Positions 54,501-64,000 of a DNA stretch of 64,000 nt are shown here, one piece after another. Origin of the DNA: Nannochloris sp. 'desiccata' (taxonomy: Eukaryota > Chlorophyta > Trebouxiophyceae > Chlorellales > Chlorellaceae). Under the pieces are notes generated by a model, which did not search any database, had not been told where the DNA came from, and saw only the letters and a program-made list of their open reading frames with translations. The stretch covers positions 1,860,001-1,924,000 of the forward strand of contig JAGTXX020000009.1 in NCBI GenBank assembly GCA_019044685.2, given 5' to 3'. The translations under genes were made by a program, and so were the position numbers. Every line of letters starts with the position of its first letter. Positions within the stretch are counted from its first letter, which is position 1.

Positions 54501-56869
54501 TATCTTCTTCTGTTCAGAGGGAACATAGTTTGTTTGGTTCTCCAAGTTTAACTGGTAGCTTATTTGGCACTGCTGGCTCATATGGCTCTGGTAGTCCAGG
54601 TTTCTCTACTGGTTTGTTACACAGCAACAGCGGTGGGAGTGGTGCTTTCTTCACAAATGAAGCTTCAGCTCCAGGAGTACAACTTCCTGATGCATTGTTC
54701 ATTCATCACGGTCTCACCACTGAAGAAAATATTAGCAACAACAGCAGCAACCAGCACAACGCCAGTTTACTTGCCAGTCTTGCCGGCAACAACAACAACA
54801 ACCACGTCGTCCCTCAGATGAACACTGTTTACGGTCAGCGTGTCCCCAGTACAGGTACTGGCAGTGGTTCTAGTGACGGTGATAGTGATGCCTCGCCAGA
54901 TCCTACTCGCCACTTGTGGATTGGGAACCTAGGCACTCGTACTCCTCGCGCTATACTAAAGGCAGTTTTCGAGGCACATGGAATAGTCGAAGATGTTGTC
55001 ACCTTCCCTGGTCGTATGTACGCCTTTGTTAATTACTGTACTACTGATGAAGCAATACAAGCTACAAATGTATTGCAGAATCAAACTGTACCCGAATTGA
55101 CTGGAGATCGTCCTTTGTTACTTAAATATCGTCCTGTCAAAAAGGCTGAGATGCATTTACGTAGTCTTGTAGGTGGTTCTATGCTTGATGGCAGTGATAT
55201 TGGTAGTATTAATGGACTTGTTTCGTCAGCAGTTGGTGGTGGGCATGGCTTTGGTAGCAGTGGTGGTCTCTCTGCACTTGGTGGCGGAAACACCTTCAAT
55301 TCTGCTCCTTCTGCTGGTGGTAGCGGTGGTGGTCTTCGTTCCCCTGGTCTCGTAGGTGCAGTGATGATGCCTGGAGGCGTTAGCAATCCAATGATGATGT
55401 CTTCTGATCTTGATGGCAACTGCTCTGATCCGTCTCCTCGCATTTGGCTCGGCAACATTGCACCTGCAGCTACAAGTAAAACTCTGCAAGCAGTGCTTGG
55501 CCGTTTCGGTCCTTTGACCGATGCTGCAGTCTTCCCTGCCCGTATTGGCCCTTTGGGCTATGCATTTGTCAAGTTTGAAGCATTGGAAGATGCTGTCAGA
55601 GCACTGGAAACTCTGAATAACACCGTTGTACCTCCATTATCTGGCTCGAAACAGTTGAAAATGAGGTATAAACCCGCTGCAAGTGGTCCTGCTGGGCGGG
55701 AAGAAAGCATGAATGACTCTACGAAATCAACTACGATGCCATCAAGGCATTTATGGTTGGGGAATATCACACAGAAGCCTACTGAAGATATTATTTTCCA
55801 AGCATTTTCTAAATTTGGTCGTGTGGATTCTGCTCGCGTCTTTCCCGCCAAGGCCTATGCATTTGTTAACTTCTCAGATATTAATGCTGCCGTGCGTGCT
55901 ATGACTGAGATGGAAGGTGTCTGTATTCCGTGTTTGACTGGTGTGAAACCTCTGGTTATGCGATTCCAACAAGAGAATCAGCAGCAACCTACCGGTCCTC
56001 CTCCAGTTTTGAATCCAATGCTGCGGGCGAGTGCAAGTCTTGCCAACATTGCTGGCTTGGCTAGTGCTTTCAATAATTCTCACCCCATGTCTCGTGTTCA
56101 GTCTGAATCTGCTTTGGCATTAGCTGCGTCGTTAAATCAGCTAGTTCCTGGGTGTGGTGGTGGTGGTGGTGGTGGTGGTGGTGGTGGTGGTGGTGGTCCT
56201 TCTAGTGCTGGTCTCTCCGACGATCATCCTCACGGCCTTGTCGGCGTGGTACCTAATAATACTAGCAGTGGATCTACTTGGAATGCTGAACAAGCACCAC
56301 AGATGCATCGCTCTGCTTCTTTTAATTTATTGAATCAAACATCTGCAGCACGTGGTGCTACTACATCTGCTCCATCACCATTTGGGCCTAATGTATTAGG
56401 TATGAATGACCCAAATACAAATGCAATGGGCTCTGCTTCTTCATCGCAGCTGTCGGCTGTGCTCAACAATTTGGCTGCTTTGCAACGTGCTGCTTCTGTT
56501 AATACTAGTCATGGTGCACCTGCCCATCACGATATTGCTAGGTTATCTACTATGTTGGCTTCACAGAGCTTGGCATCGTCAGCACATGGAGCTTCAATGC
56601 AACATCAGCAGCAGTCTAGTATGCGTTCTGCCACCAACGGAGGTCTTGATGGGTTGTTGTGCCCATTAAGTAAACAATTGATGACTGATCCTGTATTAGC
56701 AGCAGATGGAGTTACGTACCACCGCCCTGCAATTTCCGAATGGATGGCGTCTCAGAATGTTTCCCCTGTGCTGCAAACTCCTCTCCGCCATGGAGGTCTT
56801 GTCCCCAACCATGCAGTAAAAGATGCTGTTCTTGGGTATCTCCGCATGCAACTGCGTGTGGCGGCATAA
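51543..56869 (+). CDS. Large protein: helical repeats, ankyrin-like repeats, three RRMs and C-terminal U-box
   Basis: Three exons (51543-51794, 52033-52785, 52892-56869) encode 1,660 residues. The first 500 are helical and Ala/Leu-rich (armadillo-like). Two ankyrin-like repeats lie at about 519-580 (TADGLNLVHVLAEHGQ, SGATALQLARQNKH), then a Glu/Lys-rich coiled region. Three RRMs follow at about 1008-1083 (RHLWIGNLGTRTP), 1184-1263 (RIWLGNIAPAAT) and 1286-1362 (RHLWLGNITQKP), each with RNP1-like YAFVNY/YAFVKF/YAFVNF; they resemble SPEN/FPA-type RRMs. Low-complexity stretches include 14 Gly near 1424. The last 72 residues are a U-box: GLLCPLSKQLMTDPVLAADGV and YHRPAISEWM. So it may be an RNA-guided E3 ubiquitin ligase. 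I know of no family with this whole order. Confidence 0.88.
56156..56197 (+). repeat. (GGT)14 trinucleotide microsatellite, coding
   Basis: Fourteen uninterrupted GGT units in frame, coding for a run of 14 Gly between the third RRM and the U-box. Such runs vary in length between strains. Shorter related Gly/Gln/His runs occur in other genes here, such as the DAGL-like and DnaJ-thioredoxin proteins. Confidence 0.95.
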
Positions 56870-58056
56870 TGCAGTTCTATATTTTACATACCAAAGTAAT
56901 AAAGAATTTGGCACGCCGATTTTATATATTTTCTGACGACGACAAACAGAAAATTTAATGAAATGATGAAAATAGAATAAAGCTTATCCCTCTCTCTTTT
57001 TCCTCGAGTAACAATTAATTGATCTATTAATCAATGAAACTGTCGTGTTCAGATCCGATTTCATTTCTTCCCCCCAACCGCGTTCTATTTGATACAATAG
57101 TAGCAGTACGAATACAGCCAGTAGCTGCAGCGTCGTTGTTTTTAGATTTTCTTATTTCATATTTCTGCTATTTTTCGAGAAATGATTAATTGTCTTTCTT
57201 TCTTTTAAAGCTTATAGCTCTCTGTGATTCCTGTGGCACAACTTTTGCAGCCACTTTGCAGCATGTGCATTGCTTTCCCCCTTTTCCACAGCCCCCTTTT
57301 TTTTTAAGATCTTTTCTATTGCCAATGGTACTAGTAGACCCGTCCCACTTCATTTTTGCATAGAATCAATCGGGCAGACCCTCGAGTTGTCATATTGTGT
57401 CATGTTTTTCCCTTTGGATTCTCCTTACTTTTACTATATACAAACACACATTTGTTTGTCGCTTTGCCAGCGGACCAATCGATAAAAAAGAATATTATGA
57501 GTTTTCAGCTTCGTTTCTTCTTGTACAGCTTCATAATTTTTCTCTTCTACTGATGTCTATTTTGACATATAAACGTCAATTGCGGGGCGTTGCCTTGATA
57601 CTTCCACTTCCCTCTCTCCGTTGCTTAGTAGAGGCATAGGAAACTAATTATCAACAGCAACACCATGACCCACAAACCCTGCCAAATCATGCATGAAAAG
57701 TTTATTTTTGAGCCTCATTTTTTACTTGAAGGTTTGATACAAAATATGTACCTGCCTATTTACCAGGCAATCGTTTCGCTTTTTTTCCTTTTGTTACTGG
57801 GGAAATTTGAATGATACATTTTTAGCCAGCATTTGAGTATTTTAGAAAACCAATATTATATACCTACGACATCCACGGCCTCCCCTCCGCCTCGTCTTGT
57901 TTCCATTTTGTTATGTGTTTGACTAATACTAAGAGCAAGAGTTCCGGGTTTTGAATAGATTAAAGCTTTTAATTACAATTAAAGATTTCGTCATGTCCTA
58001 ATGTCTCCATTTTCTCTTTCCAACAACGTCTTTATTTTATCTACTAAATACGTATG
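56870..58056. other. Gene-poor stretch, about 1.2 kb
   Basis: The largest gap in the window. It is strongly T-rich, with runs at 57300-57306 and 57781-57786 and several AT-rich blocks. Plus-strand frames here are short, and most start at non-ATG codons and show no motif. The first part is the 3' region of the RRM/U-box gene. The last part lies next to an antisense histone-fold-like open frame (see 58057-58475). I see no tRNA, rRNA or mobile element. Confidence 0.5.
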
Positions 58057-58475
58057 CTAAAAAATGTCCCCCAAAGCAGCACTTGTTCTGAGATTGCTCC
58101 TGTGCTGCATTGTTAAGTTTTCATCACCTGCCCTCCTGTTACGTTTTAGGTGGGAATAGGTGATGACAGTAACGTCCTTTTTATGAGCAAAGTCTATAAT
58201 AATGTAAATACCGTTGATAAAACTGATAGCACACCGGCAGACGTCTTGAAGGAATTTCATTGACACTTCAGGATACTTAACAACGAGATCATCTTGACAT
58301 TGCATCAAAACATAAACATCGGATATAATCTTTACTGTTATCTTGAAGAGGGACCTGTAATCGATATAAATGGACCTCGGATATGATCGTTTTGGAAGCT
58401 CTCGATGGGACGATGATTCTAGAGGTCTCAGGTAAGTAGCAACATCGGCTTCGCATGCATGTTTTTTATATCAAC
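58057..58475 (-). pseudogene. Histone-fold-like open frame, possibly a decayed histone H4 copy
   Basis: A minus-strand frame is open from about 58475 to a stop at 58057 (about 140 codons); the first ATG in it is 58305, leaving 82 codons. The part SMKFLQDVCRCAISF resembles histone H4 VLKVFLENVIRDAVTY, and HKKDVTVITYSHLKRNRR resembles [21 protein letters not shown], with about nine extra residues between the two. The codon-level match includes shared GTT ACT and AAA CGT. The N-terminal half of H4 is not recognisable. Its 5' part runs antisense to exon 1 of the Golgi-type gene. It could be a decayed H4 copy, another divergent histone-fold gene, or chance. Confidence 0.3.
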
Positions 58476-59618
58476 GATGTCACAATCGAGCGAAACTATC
58501 TATTATACTGCAGGAAAAAGCGTGGCCCAATGGCCAAGATCATGCGAATTACAAACAAAGGCAGCTGGCTCCTGGTTCTCCTGCTTCTAGGCTTCGTATG
58601 GCACCTCCACTCCCACAAAAAGACGCTGCATGAAGAGCTATCGACGCACAAGGATGAAAAGGAGGGTCTCCTTCAGCAACTTGGTCACTTGGACAGCACC
58701 GTTGCTGAGAGAACTAAATCTTTACAGGAGTCTCAACGGCTGCATAGCCAGGTGTCAAGCATGGCACATCAGGTAAGGTGTAGTATGCGGCATGCGCACT
58801 GTTCATATGGTTGTATGAAATTCGCCCTTTTCAAGAGAAAAGGCTTCCTTAATCCGCTGCCGACATGCTAACCAACCCCCTGCTTTTATTTTTGAACCAC
58901 TCTGCAGCATAAAACAGAACTTGAAAAATCTCAAGATGAATTGACGCATATGCAACTTGTCTATGATGAGTGTAAGCGCACATTAGAGGAAGAGCGCGCC
59001 CGCGCAGCTGCACGTAAGTGCGAAGATTGCGGCCCAGTTAGGACTCAAGTCACCGTTGAACAGCAACAAAGAATTCAATTGCAGGCAGAAGTCACGCAAT
59101 TGAAAACCCAATTGGGTGCAGTAACTGAGCAATTAGAACATATGAAATTGAATACGATCCCTAAACCTGTAGAGACTACTACGCAACAGGCTGTAAGTGC
59201 GGGTGGGGTTGCCGGTGGAAAAGCAGCAGCAGCGGCAGATAATCAGCGTACCGCTCATGATGATCATATTGATGCTGCAATTGCTGGACATGGACAGCAG
59301 ACAGTACCTACGCCTGTTGTCGACCCAAAGCAACAGCAGCAGTGGCAGCAACGACAGCAGCAGCAGCAACAACAGCAGCAGCAAGTGCCTCCAGTGCAGC
59401 AGCAAGAAGGTGGCGGCCAAAGGAGTTGGGGTCGGGGTGCCAAAGTGCCTGTTGCTGTAGATGCATCCGTTCATCAGGATGAGCATGTTGAACCAGTGAT
59501 GACTCCTGATGAACATAAATTAAAGAGAAGAGGTGGAGGTCGTCGTAAAGGGGGTCTTAGCATGCTTGAAGAACATCTCGGTGTTGAGCATGACGAGGCG
59601 GAGGAAATGCATTTCTAA
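58370..59618 (+). CDS. Golgi-type type II membrane coiled-coil protein (GOLIM4-like layout)
   Basis: Three exons (58370-58431, 58514-58772, 58908-59618) encode 343 residues. A short basic N-terminus is followed by one membrane span at about 38-53 (GSWLLVLLLLGFVWHL), then coiled coils at about 58-110 and 115-170 with Glu/Gln/Leu heptads. A Gln-rich tract lies at about 237-270 and an acidic/basic tail ends EEMHF. A short-stalked span plus luminal coiled coil and acidic tail is the layout of Golgi proteins such as GOLIM4/GOLM1, though sequence identity cannot be judged here. An alternative start is the ATG in exon 2 (MAKIMRITNK), which would drop the first 26 residues. Location is inference. Confidence 0.75.
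59328..59404 (+). repeat. CAG/CAA glutamine-coding repeat
   Basis: Imperfect CAG/CAA repeat coding for a Gln-rich tract (QQQQWQQRQQQQ and more) in the coiled-coil protein. Mixed codons suggest it is fairly stable compared with a pure CAG run. Confidence 0.9.
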
Positions 59619-60013
59619 ATGCTTATGAAAGAGGGACTTTTTGAATGTAAAGATCGGTTGATCGACACGATATTGTTGATATTACTATTGTTGTAAGAAC
59701 TTATTGAAAATTGAATTACAATTGTAGAATAGATATAGAGGCAGGTTCCTGGGAGTGGTTGGAATGCGCCCATTCAATGATTCGTGCGCCCTACAATTTC
59801 ACAGCTGGCAGGTGAAATCGGGCAACCTGAAATTCAAGTCCCATCCACATTAGAAGAATCTTGGTCGTGTTTAAACACATTCACAGTTTCGTCAATATCG
59901 GCTATCTAATATAAAGCTACAAAGCTCTGGTTTAGAAGTTACGACATCTATCTCGCAACCACCCCAAATTCAATCCAATCTACTGGGGCAAGGAACAGTT
60001 ATTTAGTAAACCC
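59619..60013. other. Intergenic region between Golgi-type protein and F-box protein
   Basis: About 395 bp. A tgtaa at 59647-59651, just after the stop, may direct polyadenylation. A stem-forming stretch near 59760-59860 was checked for a tRNA and rejected. The right half should hold the F-box promoter. Confidence 0.5.
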
Positions 60014-60957
60014 ATGGAGCACCGTAGCGAAGATCCGTACACATTGCAGTCACTCCCATTGGACTTATTTTCGATTATATCGCGGTGAGCTGCTAGCTTT
60101 GCATTGCAATGTCCAATGCGTACAGATGCTATTTCGTCTCTTCGACACGCCCTCTATCAACTATGGATTAATTAACTTTGTAAAAATATATCCATGTGTT
60201 GTGCAGCCAGCTTAGCCCGTCAGAGCTTGCTACAATGTCAGTTATGGTGAGTCGAACAATCCCATAACCAACGACATTCAACAAGCATTGGCTCTTCCTT
60301 GCGAGCTCTTTTTTTTTAAGTAAAACTGCCACTCGAATCAATTTGCAGAGTCGAGGATTGAGAGAACACGCTTCGTGCCCTAATCTTTGGAAGCCACACT
60401 CCCTAGCATATTGGCCACATGCGGCGGTGGCAGTTGCAGTGTATTATTCAGGGGACTGGCACCGAATGTTTTGCAACAGGGCAGCAATGCCCGCTGCTTT
60501 TCCGGCATCAGTTGACAAAATCCATGCTTTGACTATTGAAGCCAAGGCATCCGTCTCTACGCTGTCAAATGAAGGCAGGTTTGCTGCTTCAAAAGTTGAA
60601 CCCTACACGGCTATTGAACAGATTTTACGTGGAGTAGAAACAGTCAAGAGATCTATCCAACTCAAACCAGAGATTCAGAATACATTAGAGTATGGTGGCT
60701 TGAAAATAGATATCTCATGGTGGCTTTCAGAGTATCCTCAAACAGCTATAAAGTTTGCCAAAACAGCTACTGAAAATTTCTACACTAGTATCTCGACTGG
60801 ACAAAGAAGAAGTTCAAGATGTGATGTTGAATGGAAAATAGAAGCACTAGAAGGAATGTTAAGTCTTGCCCTGGAGCAGAGTGTGCATTTGTCAGTAAGG
60901 AGGCGTCTGCACGCTGAAGTGAGCACGCTGCGGACATTGGTTGAAGCGCGGGCTTGA
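60014..60957 (+). CDS. F-box protein, unknown C-terminal domain
   Basis: Three exons (60014-60084, 60207-60246, 60349-60957) encode 239 residues. Exons 1-2 and the start of exon 3 complete an F-box: LQSLPLDLFSIISRQLSPSE, LATMSVMSRGLREHA, then CPNLWKPHSLAYWP. F-box proteins bind SKP1 and bring substrates to SCF ubiquitin ligases. The rest is helical, with no LRR, kelch or WD repeats; DKIHALTIEAKASVSTL and QLKPEIQNTLEYGGLK give no family. The second exon is only 40 nt. The large frame in exon 3 starts at a non-ATG codon right after an acceptor (ttgcag), which is why the upstream exons are needed. Confidence 0.8.
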
Positions 60958-60970
60958 GCTGAAATGATAT

Positions 60971-61174
60971 TCAATATATCATGATATGATCTTTCCTTAG
61001 TAGATGGTGATGTGTATCATTGCATTGTTGATAGTTGTAATTTTTGCGTATTTCCTTCTGTTTGTGAACTTTGAGATCAGTGTGCACAACTTCCATCTTG
61101 CTGGCGGCGCTCGCGAGTGGCTGCCATGAGGAGAAGTAGAAAAAACCAACGACCGCCTCCTTCGCAAAGGCCAT
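60971..61174 (-). CDS. Possible small gene, 67-codon frame, unknown
   Basis: An ATG frame at 61174 begins MAFAKEAVVGFFYFSSWQPL, where the DNA is locally richer in G and C than its flanks, as in coding sequence. After about 45 codons the frame turns into Asn/His/Tyr-rich text typical of non-coding AT-rich DNA, so a splice site may be missed. Its stop lies 14 bp from the stop of the F-box gene and its start is 200 bp from the divergent SEC16-like gene. May be a small membrane or mitochondrial protein; may be nothing. Confidence 0.3.
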   Translation of the reverse strand: MAFAKEAVVGFFYFSSWQPLASAASKMEVVHTDLKVHKQKEIRKNYNYQQCNDTHHHLLRKDHIMIY

Positions 61175-61375
61175 AATGTTAATTTATTTGATTGCATAAG
61201 ATCGCAAAACCAAGGCTTAGATGGGTCCTAGGGCCAGGCTTTCTTGTAGATTTTTGATATCTTAAGGGATCTTTTCAAGTGCATTTTGATCAGCAAAGCA
61301 AATCACACAATGTCAGTATAGTAGCTCATCAGTAATTTATAAAATCTGTATCGTCTCATCGAAAACGCAGCAACG

Positions 61376-64000
61376 ATGCAGCGTAAGAAAAAAGTCGAAA
61401 CCTACGATGGTGAAATAGATTATTTTGCGCCAGCCATTGCCCAGCCACCTCCTCCTCAGCCATCCTATGCAGCAAGTCATGTGGATAACGGTCCAGGCTA
61501 CGTGCACGCGGCTGCTGCCTCCCCTCAGGCTGCAGCAAATGGCGATGGTAAGGGTCTTGATCTTTTGACGACTCGGAGGATTCAAGGCTGAACAATTATT
61601 TGAAAATAGACTTTTATACTAATGCCTTTATACTAATGCCTGCAATTCTATAATGCAGGGGTGCCGTCTCTCCAAGAGTTAAACCCCAGATCCCACCAAG
61701 TGGAGCAACAGCCAGCCCAGCCAGTAACAATGGGCTATCAAAGTATTGCGTCTCCGCCTCGACAATCGTCCGAACCAATGGCTCCATCTTATAACACGTG
61801 GGAGGCAGAGCAACAGCCACATGCTGGCAGTGAATTTCGCTTCAATGAATATGGAATAGGTATGCCATCAAGTATTACTAACGAATACGATCAACAGCAG
61901 CTGTCTCCTATTGCTGTGCCAGTCTCACTGCGACCAATTAGCAAAGGAATAAAACGCTCTCCCTCTGCTGGAATTATTTCAGCATTAGCTGCAGCAGAGA
62001 GTATGGCACGTGCTGGTAGTTCTACTAATGCATCCGCTTCTCCTGCTCCTTCTGTTAATGGCGAGAGAATGTCTAGTGGAGGTCTACCTCCATTGAGTAG
62101 TATTGGTTGTATTGGTGGTGGTTCAGGTAGTGCCTTGCCAACTCTTCCTGTTGGCATTGCTACTTCTGTTGCAGATCCAGGAATGACTGCAACACCAGTA
62201 GTAGAAGAGACAGAGTCAGAGTATATAGCAACTTCATTTGCAGTGTGCAATGCGCCTATTTTTAGTTCAGAAGGAGGTCCATCAGAGTTTGATGCTATAG
62301 CTGATAGTGCAGATGCTTTAGATAGTTTTAATCTGGATGATACCCATGCTCCTGGTGAATTTGATGCTGCAGCACTGGCTACTGCTGGTTCTGGTGGTTC
62401 AGCGTGGCTAGCACCTGCACAATCTTGGCAATCTCCTCGTGTCCCAGCAGCACAACATCAGGAAAGACCGCCATCAGCGCCAGTTGCTACACAAAAAGTT
62501 GAGTCTGCTAGCGTGGATAGTCGAGCGCCAGTTGCTCATGAGTATCAGTATAAATTCGCTGCATCACCTTCTCCATCCCCTGTTCCCACGCAACAAATTG
62601 CTCAGTATCAACAACAACAGGCAGCCGATGATGACGATTTTTTTGCACACATTGGCGACGACGGTAAAGAAGTCAAAGAACGAGGAGGTAGTGACTTTAT
62701 GTTGCCATCAGGTACTGAATATCCAGGACCTTATGTACCGGCGGTAGAAGCGTCATTCCTGAGTGAGCAGCAGCAGTTAGAAGATCAAAAAGATGTCAGT
62801 TCGGAGCCGCATGTCCCTGTCACTGCCGAGCAAGAAGTAGAAGAGGTAGTAGACGAACCACAACCAGAGGTACCCCAGCAAAAGCAACAAGAGCAAGTTT
62901 TACCTGGACCAGAACTCGCCCCTGTTACTACTGAGCATACACCTGGATCTACTTGGTATGATGATGCTGGTTATTGTTATTATCTATCTGAAGATGGATG
63001 GAAATATTTTTGGGATAATTCATCACAGCAATGGCAAGCGCATGAATATTTAGGTACTGGCGTTGATCACGCTGATACTGATACAAGTGGTACGAGGGGT
63101 ACCGATGGGCAGACTGAGGCAACTACTATAGTAGACCAACAGCATCAAGAGGATGTTGAAGAGGTAGCAAATACAGAGACTGAGCTTGAGGTTGCCTCAG
63201 CACCAACACCAGAGGCATCATTTAGTGATATTGCAGCTGGTCGCGCTCCTGTTCCTGTTGCTGTTGCGGAAGAACACAGTGTTGCTGCTGCTACTGCTAC
63301 TGCTGCGGAAAGTAATTACTGGGCTACTAGCGGACAAGAAAGTCAAACTGGTACTCAGTATAGTAGTTACTACGAGCAGCAGCAGCATACTAGTTTCTTA
63401 TCTGAACAACAACAGCAAGCAGGTGTCACTGATGCCCACACGACTCCCTCTACTGCGCCTATACCAGCTACATTTGTTCCAAGTATGAATGCTCGACATT
63501 TAGACGAATTTATGGCTATGCATCCATCCCCTTATATGCAACCAAGCATTGCTACCACTGTCCCACCAACATGGGGTGCTGCTACTACTGCTGCATCTCC
63601 ACCACAACAGGTGCAACCTCAGCAACACCAGCAACACTACCACCAACCTCAACACTACCATCACCAGCAGAAATCTCTACACCCATCATGTGGATTTGCT
63701 AAATTAACGTTTGGTGGTAGATTAGTACGTGTCTCTAGTTCAGGCACGATTACAACACACTTGTTGTCTGCACTGCCACAAGACGTTGTCCGCCCCGTTG
63801 GAGCTGCTTGTAGTCATAGTAGTATTAAAGGTCGTATTGAAATGTTAAGTTCGTTCCCTGGACCATTAGGAACTACTTTGAATAAAGAGAAGGCAGCTGC
63901 GTTCTTTGCAGCACGTAAGGAAGCCTGTGTTGGCGAGGAACCTGGCAGCGATGCCGCTGCTCTATTTACTTTATGGAGTGTTTTAGAAGCAAAGGCACTG
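61376..64000 (+). CDS. SEC16: SEC16-like COPII scaffold protein, N-terminal part (runs off window)
   Basis: Exon 1 is 61376-61547 and exon 2 runs from 61659 to the window edge, about 838 residues so far. A long disordered Gln/Pro/Ser/Ala-rich region (first about 730 residues) includes a DDDDFFAHIGDDG acidic patch and the Trp/Tyr-rich TWYDDAGYCYYLSEDGWKYF. At the end is HPSCGFAKLTFGGRLVRV, then GTITTHLLSALP and FPGPLGTTLNKEKAAAFF, the pattern at the start of the conserved central (ancestral coatomer) region of SEC16. SEC16 organises ER exit sites for COPII vesicles. The rest of the core and the SEC23-binding C-terminus lie beyond the window. The intron is 111 nt, phase 1. Confidence 0.75.

Noticed and set aside
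59755..59865. Possible tRNA (a gattcaagtcc-like block and short stems)
   Set aside because: The acceptor stem and A box do not fit a tRNA, and no clear anticodon arm is present.

Overview
This window is nuclear DNA of a photosynthetic eukaryote, most likely a green alga with a compact genome. Genes sit on both strands, about one per 1.9 kb, and most are split by one to three short GT-AG introns of roughly 73 to 240 nt. There are no operons, no bacterial ribosome binding sites, no rRNA genes and no transposons that I can see. Plastid genes (HCF101, plastid EF-G, a plastid-type 3-phosphoglycerate dehydrogenase, an RIQ/DUF1118 thylakoid protein) point to the green lineage. The high density and few introns recall small-genome coccoid green algae; I cannot name a species.

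Layout. 1-1.7 kb: 3' truncated coiled-coil gene (minus). 1.9-5.2 kb: HCF101 and GET3, two related P-loop ATPases, head to head. 5.6-12.2 kb: small plastid membrane protein, a large diacylglycerol-lipase-like protein and an ER DnaJ-thioredoxin protein. 12.8-19.4 kb: phosphomannomutase, mitochondrial EF-G, a secreted glutaminyl cyclase and a frameshifted short-chain dehydrogenase. 19.6-26.2 kb: UBC9 (SUMO E2), trehalase, histidine phosphatase, a small secreted peptide and a proline-rich membrane protein. 26.3-31.8 kb: HRQ1-type helicase with an N-terminal ubiquitin-like region and a GC-AG intron. 32-39.2 kb: PGDH, C2-lipase, USP-like protein and a predicted myristoylated protein. 39.7-46.1 kb: unknown protein, twin-CX9C protein, small membrane protein, RIQ protein and plastid EF-G. 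46.2-51 kb: unknown plastid protein, eIF2B gamma and PP2A B56. 51.5-56.9 kb: a 1,660-residue protein with ankyrin-like repeats, three RRMs and a C-terminal U-box. 58-64 kb: possible histone-fold remnant, Golgi-type coiled-coil protein, F-box protein and the N-terminal half of a SEC16-like COPII scaffold that runs off the window.

Functionally these are mostly housekeeping genes: organelle translation (two EF-Gs), Fe-S delivery, tail-anchored protein insertion, secretory pathway (DnaJ-Trx, Golgi protein, SEC16), protein modification (UBC9, F-box, U-box), lipid hydrolysis and sugar and serine metabolism. There is no clustered pathway. Several neighbours are divergently transcribed from gaps of 180 to 600 bp that probably hold shared promoters. 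Gene models were built by reading frames and splice junctions by eye. Where the longest open frame began at a non-ATG codon I moved the start to the first supported in-frame ATG or to an upstream exon.

Most unusual items: the RRM/U-box fusion, the UBL-HRQ1 helicase with a GC-AG intron, an antisense histone-fold-like open frame near 58.2 kb, the single-base frameshift in the dehydrogenase, and a small basic secreted peptide.
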